The notes: generated by a model from the letters alone, not told the origin. A stretch of 64,000 bases of DNA from Margaritifera margaritifera (GCA_029931535.1 JAQPZY010001415.1:1-64000), one strand, 5' to 3'. Positions 29,216-44,038 are shown, counted from the stretch's first letter. Program-made: numbers and translations.

Positions 29216-30770
29216 AAGCATTATATTTCATAGTGAACATTTTCTAGGTGTTCGGGTCCAGTCAATAAATTTTTACAAAGAAAACTTTGATTTTAAGTAA
29301 GATAGGCTCATAAGATAGGCTCATAAGACAGGCTCATAAGATAGGCTCATAAGATAGGCTCATAAGACAGGCTCATAAGATAGGCTCATAAGACAGGCTC
29401 ATAAGATAGGCTCATAAGATAGGCTAAGATAGGCTCATAAGATAGGCTCATAAGACAGGCTCATAAGATAGGCTAAGATAGGCTCATAAGACAGGCTCAT
29501 AAGATAGGCTCAAGAGCAGGATGCGCTTAGTCTATAAGTTTTAATTATTTTGAAAGTTAAGTTTTGATTATTTGAAGGATCACGGTTGAGTTTCTGGCAT
29601 TTCGGGATATCTCTAGCTAGGAATGTAATTGTGAAGAACCGTTTATGCGCATATTCAGTGTATTTATTTACGGGAAACTCTGATAAGCCGACACTGACTG
29701 TTGGTAGATCATTGGTTTTTGCCCCAGATTCTCAAAACACAAAAGTTAGCATGTCCTCTGGTTGAATTCCTGAATCTGTACATCATGAAATAGACATTAT
29801 CTGCATGTCATTAACCTATCTGTGAATTTTCTTACCTCGTTACCAACAACCCATGGCATGATTACTAGACGATGTCTTGTTTGAGTGGTTACATCATGTT
29901 ACACACTATAAGTCGGACAAGGTAGACTGGTATATAGTAAATATTTACTAACTTTCAGCTTATATAACTAAAATAAGGTCATCTTTTTTACACAGATTTG
30001 AAACCTTTGCTTCCTTCGTGTTGAAGTAAAAACAATATGTAAAATTTTATCAGTTTTGATACAGTGGAGCAGATTTGCATATGCAGATGAGAGTGGGCGT
30101 GACTTTGAGCATATTTCGTAAAGACCTATATATTACTGTGTACATTTCATTAACCTGATCAATAGCTGCATTGCATCATTGATAATTTACCGTGCTGTGT
30201 CACTACAACTAAACCACAGCTGTTACATAAACTAATGTGGTCTAGACTGAGTAGTCGATTAAAGTATAATGAACAGTTTTCAGTTTGGAATTTATCAGAA
30301 ATAAATAAAGTTGATAGTATTTGAGTTTCTGGCACTGTAACGAAATGCTTTAACATTTAAATCAACCCACAGGTGTGAAAGCAATGTAAAGAAGGACCAA
30401 TCCTTGTCAAGAGGAACAAAACATTCAAGCTGTAAATTTTAAGATGTTTTATAGTGAACACTTTCTAGGTATTTGAGTCCAGTCAGTAAATGCTGTCTAC
30501 TTGAATTCCTGAATCGGCACATCATAAAATAGACCTTTTTCACGTGTTGTTAACCTAACCGGGCATCTTCTTAACCTCGTTACCAATAATCCATGGCAGG
30601 ACTAATAGGCGAAATAAATTATAGGTCTGACAAGATAGACTGGTATATACATTACCGTGTTTGCATATACAGATGAGCGTGGACGTGACTTTGAACACTG
30701 TAATAAAAACATTTAAAATTTAAATCACCCACAAGTGTGATGGCAACGAGGTGTAACGAAGAATCAAAGT
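29216..30770. repeat. Local segmental duplication
   Basis: Blocks at 29216-29270, 29757-29945, 30070-30125 and 30345-30395 recur in the same order at about 30440-30495, 30500-30650, 30655-30710 and 30710-30770. Shared strings include GTCCAGTCAATAAA, GAATTCCTGAATC, CTCGTTACCAA and GACTGGTATATA. The first copy also contains the 13-base minisatellite. No gene within. Confidence 0.7.
29298..29513. repeat. Minisatellite, 13-base unit
   Basis: About 15 copies of GATAGGCTCATAA, with GACAGG variants and two 8-base short units. Confidence 0.93.
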
Positions 30771-31194
30771 TTTTTTTTCTCTCATTAGATCTAACATTAC
30801 TCTGTGGCATGATATTTAAGATCGCATATCTCTCAAACACACGATATCATGCACATATCGTGATCAATTATGAATCTACACATTTTTGTGATAATAGCAC
30901 AAGTATTAAATCACGCGCTCTCAAACGTGCGAATGGACATTGTAATAATTAGTGAATAAATAACGCTTGCAGCCATATTCACTATTCTTATGTAAGCAAA
31001 ATTATTTAAACTTGCTGAGTGGCCGAGTTTCGTGAGGATCACGGAAATGCGATTACAACCCTCATAGTACCATAGCTCGTATTTCGGTCATGTTGTACAA
31101 GTTTTGCTACCAAAGAAGACACCATGCATTACAGTAATGTTACCTCTACAGTCGCAGTAATCAGACGAACGTTCCTCGTCTTCTGAGACCGAAC
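30771..31194. other. Intergenic DNA, nothing recognised
   Basis: AT-rich, no supported feature. Confidence 0.4.
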
Positions 31195-31390
31195 AGATTT
31201 TATTTGTTTGACTGGTGTTTTACGGCACATCAACACATGAAAGTTGTATTATGCCGGGACAATTGGAGTAAAGTGTCCTTACCTAATCACTCCATGGCAA
31301 CCGATCTGAACCGATGTAATGGCAAGATTTGAACCCACATCTGTCTGGTCGCGAGTCCGGCCAAATAACCGCTGAGCCACCTTGGCTGTT
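31195..31390 (-). mobile_element. tRNA-derived SINE
   Basis: On the minus strand the head has a pol III A box (TGGCTCAGCGGTTA, complement of 31366-31379) and B box (GGGTTCAAATC, complement of 31326-31336) spaced as in a tRNA. The far end carries GACTGGTGTTTTACG, a string I associate with mollusc SINEs. Confidence 0.65.
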
Positions 31391-31796
31391 TTGAGATTGA
31401 AAGGGGGTGCACAGGAAGAGTGAATAAAATGTCAGAATTAGAAACTTTCTAAATATCGAACACTCCTCGATTCCTAATAGTTTATTGCGTGCAAATAATG
31501 ATAGAATATACCTATTGTTAATCGATCACACCTTAATATCTAACACTTTTGTCTGTGCATTTGATCCTCGGTACCCAGGTGCTCCATTGGATGGCCCTGC
31601 ATGGGTAGGATGCTGCCATTTGGTGAACATCGATTGTCCTTTTGTTAAATCAAAAATAGAATAAATTACTCGCTTTCCATAACCTCAGACTTTTACTTTA
31701 GTAGCTACTAGTGATGATGCATCATTAAGTTTTGTGACGTCAATAAGATTATTATGACGTAATAAGAACGGACATGAAAGCAGTTTAATATTAGGG

Positions 31797-31990
31797 GCGC
31801 GGGGGGCAAAGTTCCCGGAAGCTCCTGCATTTTAATCGTTTCCAGGAAATACTTTGATCCATCTAACTGTAAAGAATACTTACTCTAGGAAACGTTCCTG
31901 TTGTTTCACGCTTATTGGTTTTTTTTTTTTTTTTTAAATTATTTTTTTTGGGGGGTGGGCCGCCGGTTCCATCTCCCTTTTCAATCAAAC
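31797..31990. repeat. Dispersed repeat copy A
   Basis: Shares GTAAAGAAWACTTACT, TAGGAAACGTTCC and GTTGTTT in order with 50695-50880. Both have G-rich and C-rich ends. Likely a non-autonomous element of unknown class. Confidence 0.5.
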
Positions 31991-32587
31991 CCCCACCACC
32001 TACCCCCTCCCCCCTGAAAATATCCACTATTTACATTAGAAGTTATTTCTAGCATGTTACAGAAAAGGCAGAGGATGTTCCGAGTGCATAATCCTCACAG
32101 TGGCTTACCTACCTTGAGTGGATAATACCACTGCCACAATGCTGTATATTTTTGTTGCAAAATGACACTTGGAGAAAACCGTACGCTTTGATAACTGCTG
32201 CATACTCAGTTTAGACTGTATTTGCTCAATCTTTTCTATACAATGGTTTTAGTGCAGAATGTAAACATTTTGTCAGATACGGTAGAGGAAAAGTAAGGAA
32301 TTATTTGCTGGCATTGACGGAGCAGATAACTCACGATGTAACGAGGTACCACGCGGCAGATATCACACTATGCACATGACGTCAGAATGAAGCGCATCTG
32401 ACCCGCCATATACAGTCTGTTCCCCTTGTTTTTAATAGACTTCACTCTGTCGTTAGAGAAGCAGGGCAGGATCCAATCAACGTTCTCGTAAACTAATGCG
32501 CGGAGACGATGCACTAAGATAGATATGACCCACGGTTCAAAACAGATTCTCGACGATATAATCTGAAAGAGTATGAGTTGTGAACGG

Positions 32588-33106
32588 CGTGACGTTAAGG
32601 TTTATGTGACTTTCTTGGTCATTACACCATGTATTTTGGCCATATGACTTAATATGAGCACAGAAGAAACTATACATTGTAACTAATTATAACTGATATG
32701 AGTACCTAGATTACATTGTTGTAATTACAAATAGGCATAAATAGTTAATCAACTACCACTAGAACAAGCAATTACATTTTTTTAGTTTTCAAAACTTTCA
32801 ACCAAAAAATGACCAAGTCCAAAAGATTCATATTCAATCTTGAATTGAGCCCATAAACATGTAGTGAGGCTACTCATCCGTAACATACGTGACCATTATG
32901 GTTTGAATAGATGAACATCAAGGTGAGAGGACACCTGTACATGTTTTCTCATGTACATTTATAGAGGTTGTGTCTACAACATTGCAATATAGCCTATATA
33001 GCTCCCCTAAAATTAATTACAATGTATAGTTTCTGCTGTGTTTATTTGAAGTCATATGGCCAAAATACATTGTATAATGACCAAGAGGGGCACATAAACT
33101 TAACGC
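32588..33106. mobile_element. Foldback element with about 100-base inverted arms
   Basis: The left arm (32588-32690) and the reverse complement of 33010-33106 match over about 95 bases, including TTGGTCATTA, TGTATTTTGGCCATATGACT and GAAACTATACATTGTAA. The inner spacer of about 320 bases is AT-rich and non-coding. Fits a foldback or long-TIR MITE. Confidence 0.65.
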
Positions 33107-33268
33107 TATGAAAAATATGAAACAGGTCAAGGGTCAAAACAAGGTCATGACGATGATCTCATGTGACAAATTTATTTTGGTCCATGCAACAAAAGAACAG
33201 ATAAGAGCTCAGCTTTAACGTTTTAGATCAGTTTCACAGAACTTACAAACAGGCACACGATTTATTGT

Positions 33269-33269
<1 letters not shown>

Positions 33270-33339
<70 letters not shown>
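33270..33339. repeat. (GA)n microsatellite
   Basis: About 35 GA units. Confidence 0.95.
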
Positions 33340-33343
<4 letters not shown>

Positions 33344-34138
33344 ACTTACACATACTTTATGTCTTTATTTTATTTGACTCTGAATTACAGTGTTAAAAGC
33401 AATATATCTAAACCAGTATCACTCAAAACTACTGGATATATCAAAAATTAAATATTGACAGTAAAAGACATTTTAATTAAATATTTCGAACGAAAAATTA
33501 TTTTTGTGGATGAACATGGAACTGAAGGGAAAAAAGAAGAATGTATTGTTAATTTTGCCTATAGATTTACATAAATAGGGTGACACCATATTCCAATATA
33601 TCAGTATTTTGTAATAGGCCAAGCATATACAGAAGCAATATCACCTGAATTGTATTGTCAAACAGATTTCTTTTACTGATGGTGTAGTAGATTATTTTGG
33701 GGATATTTTTTTCATCACACATCATAGGATAAACTTTTGCCCCCGTTATTGATATGTAGCCAGTGTGCGTATTATGACAGTTTTGTGTTTGTCATGGTTA
33801 CATTATTGATCACATGCATTAATATGTCGGTTCAGATATTGTACTGACCATCCCCTGCATGATCGATTTTTTTTTAGATAGATGTTGTTAATACGCCCGT
33901 TGTACATTTAGGAAACAATGAATCGAGTTGACTGTATTGACAACGCCATTTCCGGATCAATAACAGACGCATTCTTAAGACCGGATTTTTCTATGAATAT
34001 TACAATGTTCGAACTGTTGTCTTTATGAAAAATTATTATGCCGAATATTATTGTGTATTAACTAATTAGTTCAAATTATTTACCATTTCAATATAAGAAA
34101 TTATTCATCGATCTGACTGTCCAAAATACGACTTTACA

Positions 34139-34140
<2 letters not shown>
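33340..34140. other. AT-rich intergenic DNA
   Basis: No gene, RNA or repeat structure recognised. Confidence 0.4.
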
Positions 34141-34230
<90 letters not shown>

Positions 34231-34320
34231 GACAGAGACAGAGATACAGAGAGACAGAGATACAGAGAGACAGAGAGACAGACAGAGAGACAGACAGAGA
34301 TAGATAGATAGATAATTAGG
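34141..34320. repeat. Compound (TA)n-(GA)n-(GACA)n microsatellite
   Basis: TA to about 34186, GA to about 34222, then GACAGA/GATA units. Confidence 0.94.
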
Positions 34321-34414
34321 TAAATAGATAGATAATAAAATTTAGTTCATTAATGTCCAATTGTCGGCAGCCTAAGTATCACAAATATTTGAATGCTTAT
34401 GCTTAATTCCTACC

Positions 34415-35018
34415 CCAGAAATATATACTCTAAAGATACTACGTCAGAAATATATACTCTAAAGATACTACGTCATAAATATATACTCTAAAGATACTAC
34501 GTCATAAATATATTCTCTAAAGATACTACGTCATAAATATATACTCAAAAGATACTACGTCAGAAATATATACTCAAAAGATACTACGCCAGAAACATAT
34601 GCTCGAAAGATACTACGTCAGAAATATATACTCTAAAGATACTACGGCAGAAATATATACTCTAAAGATACTACGTCAAAAATATATACTCTAAAGATAA
34701 TACGTCAGAAATATATACTCTAAAGATACTACGTCATAAATATATACTCAAAAGATACTACGCCAGAAACATATACTCTAAAGATACTACGCCAGAATCA
34801 TATACTCTAAAGATACTACGCCAGAAACATATACTCTAAATATACTACGCCAGAATCATATACTCTAAAGATACTACGTCATAAATATATACTCTAAAGA
34901 TACAACGCCAGAAACATATACTCTAAAGATACTACGCCAGAATCATATACTCTAAAGATACTACTCCAGAAACATATGCTCTATAGATACTACGTCAGAA
35001 ATATATACTCTAAAGATA
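34415..35018. repeat. Minisatellite, about 29-30-base unit
   Basis: About 20 copies of TATACTCTAAAGATACTACG followed by TCAGAAATA or CCAGAAACA variants. The two variant types alternate in blocks. Confidence 0.93.
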
Positions 35019-35393
35019 AAAAAGAAAAAGAAGTAAAAAAGAGGAGGAGCAGGAGTCGTCCAGACGGAAGCAACAGCAGAATAAAAGGAAAAAAAGCGGA
35101 GAATAAGAAGGAGGAACATCAATTGCAATAGCAGCAGAAGAAGAAGATTGGAGAGGAGGAGATCGCAAACAAGAGGTAGATTTTTGAGAAAAAAATTTGA
35201 AGGAAAATCTAATCCACGTAGTGGCATGCTTTCCCGCTCTTTGTCGATTTGTATCTTCCACAATGTCGGTAAAGTTCAGGAACAAACAGACGGGAAAGCT
35301 TGGAAATCACGATCCTGATTAATACACTGATATCAATTATGAAGCAAATGGATGTAATAAAGTTACAGTTCATTCTGAGACAAAAAAAGGTGC

Positions 35394-35397
<4 letters not shown>

Positions 35398-35471
<74 letters not shown>

Positions 35472-35543
35472 TGTGAATTGCAAATTATACATGTATCAGT
35501 GTTAAGGTGCAAATGATACATATATCAGTGTGAATTGCAAATG

Positions 35544-35604
<61 letters not shown>

Positions 35605-35690
35605 TGTGAATTGCAAATGATACATATATATCAGTATTAAGATGCAAATGATACATATATCAGTGTGAATTGCAAAAAGGTCTCAAAAGT
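35398..35690. repeat. (TA)n tracts with a 27-base satellite
   Basis: TA tracts (35398-35468, 35548-35601) separated and followed by units with ATCAGTGTGAATTGCAAATG. Short copies of the unit with GTTAAGGTGCAAATGATACA are also present. Confidence 0.9.
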
Positions 35691-37530
35691 TAGGTTTATT
35701 TTACGTTGAATAACAACTTGAACGAATTTGTTGAAGTAATAAAAGCTTAAAATATGTCTTACTCTTTTAAAAAGTAAAGATACAAAATTACAAAAGAAAT
35801 ATAGGTCAAGGAAGGCAAGTTTAAGGTAGAATAGTTAACCTATAGGGAAGACTTATTCCTGTAATAGTACAAGCACAGTATGGACTATTGCACGCGCCTT
35901 GGATTTTATGTGCAGTTGGATAAATCGTTCAGTTTAATTTAAGTTCGACATTTTAGCGCCCTTGACAAGGGTAAAATCAAGTTACGTTCATTTACTCATA
36001 TATGCGCTAGCTTTTGTATAATGCAGACGTGAAATTAGCCAAAAATGTCAATTTTCTAAAATGTTCCCCTAAATAAATAGGTAAACAACCAAAAAGTATA
36101 ATTCCATACGAATCCACTTAGTTAATAGTATTAGTCAAAGTTACGTCCACTAAGTTACTAGTAAAAGTTACGCCACACTATTCTTCACAAACGTTTAGAT
36201 TGGCACTTCGGAGAACAAAGAAAACTGACAATTTGTACGACTTTTTCTTTATTTTACGAACTTTATAAACTTATAAAGTGCATAAAAGAGGAAGAAGTAA
36301 TTAAAAATGCACCCAGTGTTTCAGATTGGATATTGCACTCAAGTTTAATCTTAGAACATTGATTTCTATTAAAGCCACCACAGCCCTTTGATGAATCGAT
36401 TTGAAATGCATTCTTCAAACTCTTTATAGTACAAGTAAAAGAAGGCATTTTATATTGCTCAATGTTGTTATCATTGCATTCTGGAACAAAAGTAGGTCCC
36501 TTAGTTTTATCTATGTGTCCTTCATGTTAATTATAAGCGCCGTTCGGGATACAGCTCCCAGACTGGGCAGTTGACTTTCCCGTGGGGTGGGTCAGTGCAG
36601 TAGGGTTTCCAAATTTCTCTGCAACCCCATGGGCCCAGGGGCTGAGTTAAATTCCAACATACACAGTCCTGTTAATTACTGTATGATTTTCATTTTTTTT
36701 TTTTTTTTGTATAGTTCTTAAATTACGCAAGGTATGTCATACTATTACCCTGTTTTAACAGTTAATTCCATGGGTCCAGGGGAAGGGGGCAGAGGTCAGA
36801 GGGGTCAAAATATAACATCCGTAAAATACGTCATCGTGGATGTTAATCAAAGGTCTTAGTGGATACTTTAGCTCTCACTGACCCCCAAGACAAGGTATCT
36901 AAGTGGAAAATATAGAATGTCACTAAGTAATGTTAGGAATGTTGTTGTGTGCATGTAAGTAATGCTAGGAATGTTGTTGTGTGCATTGAATTTTAAGCTT
37001 TTGATATGTAACTCAAAATCGGGTTTTTATAAGCTGTTTTTGATGCAGCATTCAATCTCATTTGATGACCGTATGGGATACAGGCTGACAGTAAGTTTTC
37101 AAAATTTCATTGCATCCCCACCTTCTCTCTGGGTTGTGGTCCATGAGTAATTGTCCAGGGGTGTGGATTTAGTGTTTTTTTTCGTGGAGAGTTGGTGTAT
37201 GGATTTGCGATGGTGAATCATCTAAGTTCCACTAATTGAAATCGATTTCAGTCTGAAAAAAACATCAATTCCAAAATGAGGGCATTTTTGCTTACTATCA
37301 ACTTTCCTCTAGTTTGAAACTGACCTAAACTTTAATACATGAAGAGTACAGACAATTTAGAGTGAAGTTTTAAGGGGAATTCTGATTTACCCTTCTTCAC
37401 AAAAACATAGGTTGTCTTTTTTTTGCACTTTAATGGTTATTGGTCTCAAGGAAGAAAACGTTTATCCAAAAACGCTGAAATTGTAAATCTGTTACGAATC
37501 GGTATTTATAATTTCTGTACAGAGAAATCT
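35691..37530. other. Intergenic DNA, two weakly related blocks
   Basis: Blocks near 36545-36640 and 37065-37140 share GGGATACAG and CCAAATTTC/CAAAATTTC plus a C-rich string, perhaps remnants of one repeat family. No gene supported. Confidence 0.3.
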
Positions 37531-37539
37531 GTGATAATC

Positions 37540-38160
37540 TATTACAGAAAGTACTGTCTTGTATTAGAAGGACATGTCATCTGTCCAAGTTCTTACAGAA
37601 AGAACTGTTTTGTATTAGAAGGACATGTCATCTGTCCAAGTTCTTACAGAAAGTACTGTTTTGTATTAGAAGGACATGTCATCTGTCAAAGTTCTTACAG
37701 AAAGTATTGTTTTGTATTAGAAGGTCATGTCATCTGTCCAAGTTCTTACAGAAAGTACTGTTTTGTATTAGAAGGACATGTCATCTGTCCAAGTTCTTAC
37801 AGAAAGTATTGTTTTGTATTAGAAAGACATGTCATCTGTCCAAGTTCTTACAGAAAGTACTGTTTTGTATTAGAAGGACATGTCATCTGTCCAAGTTCTT
37901 AGAGAAAGTACTTTTTTATTAGAAGGACATGTCATCTGTCCAAGTTCTTACAGAAAGTACTGTTTTGTATTAGAAGGGCATGTCATCTGTCCATGTTCTT
38001 ACAGAAAGTACTGTTTTGTATTAGAAGGACATGTCATCTGTCCAAGTTCTTACAGAAAGTATTGTCTTTTTATTAGAAAGACATGTCATCTGTCCAAGTT
38101 CTTACAGAAAGTACTGTTTTGTATTAGAAGGACATGTCATCTGTCCAAGTTCTTGTATCT
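37540..38160. repeat. Minisatellite, 51-base unit
   Basis: About 12 copies with TATTAGAAGGACATGTCATC and TGTCCAAGTTCTTACAGAAA. 51 is divisible by three, so a repeat-only frame of 17-residue units appears. The array abuts and probably replaced the 3' end of the polymerase fragment of the second Polinton. Confidence 0.94.
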
Positions 38161-39660
38161 ATAAAAGTAATATTTGTTTTTGTAACCTCTTTTTTGAATT
38201 GAAAATGTCTTTTTGCTTGTGACATCATAAAATTTGCTGTTTGGTGGATAATCAGAAAGATCAAATAATTCTTTTGAAGCAAGCACGTCCTCATTAATAA
38301 CCCATGTCTCTATTTCATAACATAATGAATCTGTATCAGTAAAAAGCAATTTGACTGTATTACCATATTTAGTTTTAATGTATCTCCAATGAATGTCATT
38401 CATATGACACTTTGGTAGTTCTAATACAGTGAAACCAATATAAATAGGTTTATTAAAAACAATATTTGTTTCTTGCTACAAAGTTTTCATCAAATATTTT
38501 CATAGCGACAAATCTTGGATTATCAACTAATTTATAACGTCGTTCTTATTTATTAACTATTTCTACGAGAACTCGTTTTATAATGTTTTCCATAGTTTTA
38601 CCATATACTTAATTGTTCATGACCTAAAAGAAATCTTCTTCAAATTTGTTTTTTGCCATTTTTATTTTTTCTGTATTAAAATCGATATAAGTCTTTAACC
38701 AGGCATCGTGTTTGAATTTTTGGACACGACGAATTATAATGAGCTGCATACCTAAATCGAGATACTGTCTTCGATTTCTATAGTGAAAGACGTACCTTTT
38801 TTCCCCCCATCAAATTGGAATAAGGTTTGGAACAATTAAATTTGACAATGTTGAGTTTATTTTTATGAAGTAGAGTATGTTTACTTAACACGGTGATATT
38901 TTCTGGAGCGAGTGGATAATCATTATGCAAGTGATGAATTCCAGGTGGATACTCAAGATCAACTTCAAGAATATATCCAGTATCATCATCGCTTTGTAAT
39001 AGTTCTTCAGTAAAATGCCCTGGATCCACCCAAGAAAAGCCACTGATTGGTAATTTTTTTTAACATTGCCCAGTTCTAAAGATTATTAGGATTAAGTAAA
39101 TAATGTTCTTGGATGGTTTTTAAGGGACATAATTTTCTCCTAAATATTTATGATTAGCTTTTGAATGTTTTGTTGAAATGACTGAAATTCCACCTCGAAT
39201 TCCACGTTCAATCATATTATGCATTATTATGTCAGTGATAAGTTCTAACTGTACTTTAGACATTTTAAGCTCAGCACTCCAACCTAATCCAGTACAGGAA
39301 TAATACCAAGCAGGATCTAAAGTGTAATATATCATGCAGACATCTCTAAAATTTTCAAATATATCAGCGAGTAACAACACGTCCGTTTTCAGATCCAAAT
39401 CATGATAATCATAGAGATTTTTAGCATTCATTGTATTCTAGACATTGCAAGCATGTTTAAAATCCTCATCAGAGATATCTTCGTTTTCAAGTTGGTTATA
39501 AAAAAAAATTTTTTGTGTGGTAGGCTAGTTTCACCAAATTTATCCCAAGAGGACATGTGTTTATGGGGATAAACTCCTTTACGTGTAGCCAAATCAACAT
39601 GATGACCAAATGCATCTACAGTATGTTTAAACATGTTTTTGTCTTTTACATGTTCAACGA
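38137..39660 (-). pseudogene. Second Polinton: family B DNA polymerase remnant
   Basis: Degraded minus-strand polymerase, different from the one at 772. Fragments in order from high to low coordinates: 39634-39428 (TRKGVYPHKHMSSWDKF); 39431-39120 (LKTDVLLLADIFENFRD and TGLGWSAELKM); 39029-38778, containing motif A (GYILEVDLEYPPGIHHLHND); an interrupted motif B region near 38600-38650; and 38403-38137 with motif C (LFTDTDS). The N-terminus, exonuclease and zinc region are missing. The 3' end is cut by a minisatellite. Multiple stops and frame changes. Confidence 0.88.
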
Positions 39661-40923
<1,263 letters not shown>

Positions 40924-41163
40924 ATAACGAGCAAATATAAAATTATTTGTCAAGTGCGACAATCGGTTGGACATCAGAACAACCACCAGAAATGGTCTTC
41001 ACAAACATGGATTTTATTTGCTGCTAATGGCACATATAGATTGTATGACTGAACGTCCATTTTTACTTTGAGACGAAGTTTCTTCAAGACTATGCGTATT
41101 CTTGCTGCACACGAAGCTGTCATTATATTTGACATTTACATAAAACACACTTGAAAATTATTT

Positions 41164-41560
41164 CTATTGATTACGCTTACTTAAAACTAACTTGTCGTTG
41201 TTTAGACTGGGTAACGCATTAAATTCCTTTAAGATATATAATGCAGATTTTCCTTGGCTTCGTGCTCTGATAAAATAAATACAATAAAGACCACAAGCTG
41301 AACTATTTATATGCTCAATTTGTGTTGAGTTGTAAATACAACTTCGCCTGGCACTAGAAATATTTTTGGATGGCAAGGCATGGTAGCAGACCAAACGAAT
41401 CAAAATATTCAGTGGTATCATTATCTGGTCTGTTGACAATGCCAACCCAATGTGTTTCAGAACCATCAAAATAATTTTCGATATTGACAACGCAGCATTC
41501 CTCATCAGTGGAAGAAAAAAACCCACAGCGAACTGATTTTATATCTTTATATCTCTTTTT
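41164..41560 (-). pseudogene. Second Polinton: adenain-type protease remnant
   Basis: Minus strand. The first part has the catalytic His and acidic residue (ETHWVGIVNRP and TEYFDSFGL). After a frame change near 41360 the rest carries the Cys motif (QIEHINSSACGLYCIYFI). Adenovirus-protease family. Confidence 0.8.
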
Positions 41561-42093
41561 TTTACTTCCCATGCCGCGTCCAAAAAGCTTACCAAGAAGT
41601 CTAGGCAATAGCGCATCGGCACTATCAGCAGCAAGCAGCGGTAGAAGTGGTAAGACTCCACCTTGTTTTTATGTTGTGCTGCTGACAAATCAAGTACAAC
41701 ACCGTTTCCTTCTGCACTTTGTTTTTTCACTTTTGTCATCTTGCCGTTTTCTAAGCACCAACTTGTCGCTGTCAGAAGATAATTGTTTAGCTGATAGTCT
41801 TATGGACACTGGGCAACCTCTAGAAGAGGCCAGATCAATTAGTTTACGCTGAGCTTCAGAGAGAGATAGAGTCACTTCCTGATACGACATTTCAATGTAG
41901 AATGTTTTGACAAAACTTTCTGTAGCTGATGTTTTACATGGGTCAGCGTTTTGGACGCCACCTGTCTAAAGCGAATGGGTTTATTTGGTCTGCGTCGCAG
42001 TCCTCTGCTGCTTGTTGCCTTTTCTGTAGCACCAGATATTGCTCCTGAGGCTGATACTATTCCTAACGAACCAAGAATATTTTTGGTGATCAC
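41560..42093 (-). pseudogene. Second Polinton: minor virion protein remnants
   Basis: Two or three minus-strand fragments: 42093-41872 (ISGATEKATSSRGLRRRPNK), 41890-41690 (VTLSLSEAQRKLIDLA and VSIRLSAKQL) and 41739-41560 (GNGVVLDLSAAQ, then LLPRLLGKLFGRGMGSKKKR in the next frame). The 'TLS-x-AQ...IRLS' pattern and Gly/Leu-rich ends are typical of Polinton late proteins. Confidence 0.6.
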
Positions 42094-42589
42094 GCTGCAA
42101 GAAATGGTAAAATTGCACTTAAAGCGCCACCAATGCGAGATATTTTTCTGACCGATAACTTTAGGGTTAATACAATATTAGAACGTTTTGCTGCATCAAC
42201 ATCTGCATACAGTTCCTTCGTAAGCGCGATAACATGTTGTCCCTGATGCAGTTGGTTGCTTCCAAGTCTGATGGATACGCTATTGTGTTTTTATGCGCTG
42301 CTGCAAGGGATTACTGTTGTGATGGATTCAAAACACTTTGACCGAAGTGCAACTCATTTATATGATAACTTTGAACTATTATGTGAAACCAGTTTCTCCT
42401 AAACAATCACTGTCATCTTGCTAATATATCTTGTTGGATAGTCCACTTGACTTAAGGGTCTGCCATGGAGTCTTTTTTGTGCTCCAGATGCTTGGAAACG
42501 TTAATGTGATAAATAGTGAACAGATTTGCAAAGACCTCCTGAAATATTTGAGTTCCCGTGTCGACATCCTGGTATTTTTGCATAGCTTT

Positions 42590-43620
42590 CTATAGCATAA
42601 AGTACGCACGCGAATATATTCTATGAGCTACCCTAAAATCACGCTCAAGTTCGCGCTCAGGATATTGTATACTATTGACTCTAACAGCAATACGAGTAAG
42701 CCCCATGTTATCAAATACCTGGCTGCCTTCGTCTTGATCTTCATCTCTTGTGGTGCGTTGAAAGGTTTCGAAGACGTGTCTATGTAGATCCCTGCCTGGC
42801 AATGTAGCTATTCTCTACGTGACAGAAAATTGCGCTGCTAAATACGTAACACTTTTGTAAACGCGAATTTGCTCAAAATAAAGTTTCTTGCTAAATCTGG
42901 ACAAAAGGTTATCCAATTCTAGTGCGTGATACATAGAAGACGTTAATTTTGGCATTCAAAACGATAATTTGGTAAGAATGAATTCTCCGTCATCAACGCC
43001 ATCTTCGTGATGCATATAAGTATTTGGATCAGCTCGTTCCAAAACCAGCGTGTGCTTAACGCCTCTAAAAACCGTATCAATGTCGCGGCAAAAACCAAAA
43101 ATGGAGCTTAGTAGCAAGAGCATGCACACTTCATTAAGACAATCAGTGAGATTGTGCCTTATTGTAAAACCAAGATTATGATTTCCATTTTCTGGATCAA
43201 CAAAGACGCCTCCGATGTGTGCTACAGCATTAGCTCCAGCATAAGCTGCAACAAGTGTATTATCATCAGCAATCAAACCATCACCTTGTTTGTACTTTTT
43301 GCTAACTGCTGCATTGATCGTATCCTTGTACCAAACCATATTTTTTTGCTGAACTTCTGCTGTGGTCATCACTAATCGAAATTAAATTCATGATGGTGCT
43401 GGCAGCTGGCAGAGAGTTGCTAATGTTTTCAACGGTCTGATTATTCAGTTGATATCGTGCCGTCTTAAATAAGCTCCAACCATTGCTTCTTAGCGCCACG
43501 TTTGTATTTGCGGGATAATTGGCAGGTGGAGCAGCACTGGTTTGAAAAAATCGCGTGTCAATAATTCTTGTTCCAATTTTATTCATTTGATGCGAATCTT
43601 TGTCCAAGTATTCCACTTAT
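42590..43620 (-). pseudogene. Second Polinton: major capsid protein remnant
   Basis: Minus-strand double-jelly-roll capsid fragments: 43616-43302 (N-terminal part), 43372-42956 (WYKDTINAA, FTIRHNLTDCLNEV, FGFCRDIDTVFRGVKHTLVL) and 42802-42590 (NMGLTRIAVRVNSIQYPERE). The GFCRD...GVKHTL string and the 'GLT+I...VN' motif are typical of the classic Polinton capsid, not of the capsid at 13760. Confidence 0.75.
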
Positions 43621-43686
43621 TCGTACTCGGTGGAGGATTCGTCAATGGGCGCTTAACCAAAAAGCTTTAAGTATTCTGGTGTAAAT

Positions 43687-43850
43687 CGAGACAGCATGTT
43701 TATACATTCTTGTTACACAAGTGTAAATCGAGACAGCATGTTTATACATTCTTGTTATACAAGTGTAAATCGAGACAGCATGTTTATACATTCTTGTTAC
43801 ACAAGTGTAAATCAAGACAGCATGTTTATACATTCTTGTTACACAAACAT
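43687..43850. repeat. Minisatellite, 42-base unit
   Basis: Four copies with GTGTAAATCGAGACAGCATG and TTTATACATTCTTGTTACAC, inserted between capsid and upstream fragments. Confidence 0.93.
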
Positions 43851-44038
43851 TTTGTTTAGGCATGATCCTGCCATAATATTTCACACTGCTGTTCTTGTAT
43901 TGGCTTCTGACGTACGCGTCTCAAGTTCATTCATAATTTCTTCACTGCGCTTAGGCAATAGTTTTTTTAGCAGTACTCGTCATTACACGTCAGCTTCTTT
44001 GGTGGATGCAATTTACTTGACGATTTCTTTGACAGGTT

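Noticed and set aside
37423..38164. Open frame with 17-residue Cys-containing repeats
   Set aside because: By-product of a 51-base minisatellite.
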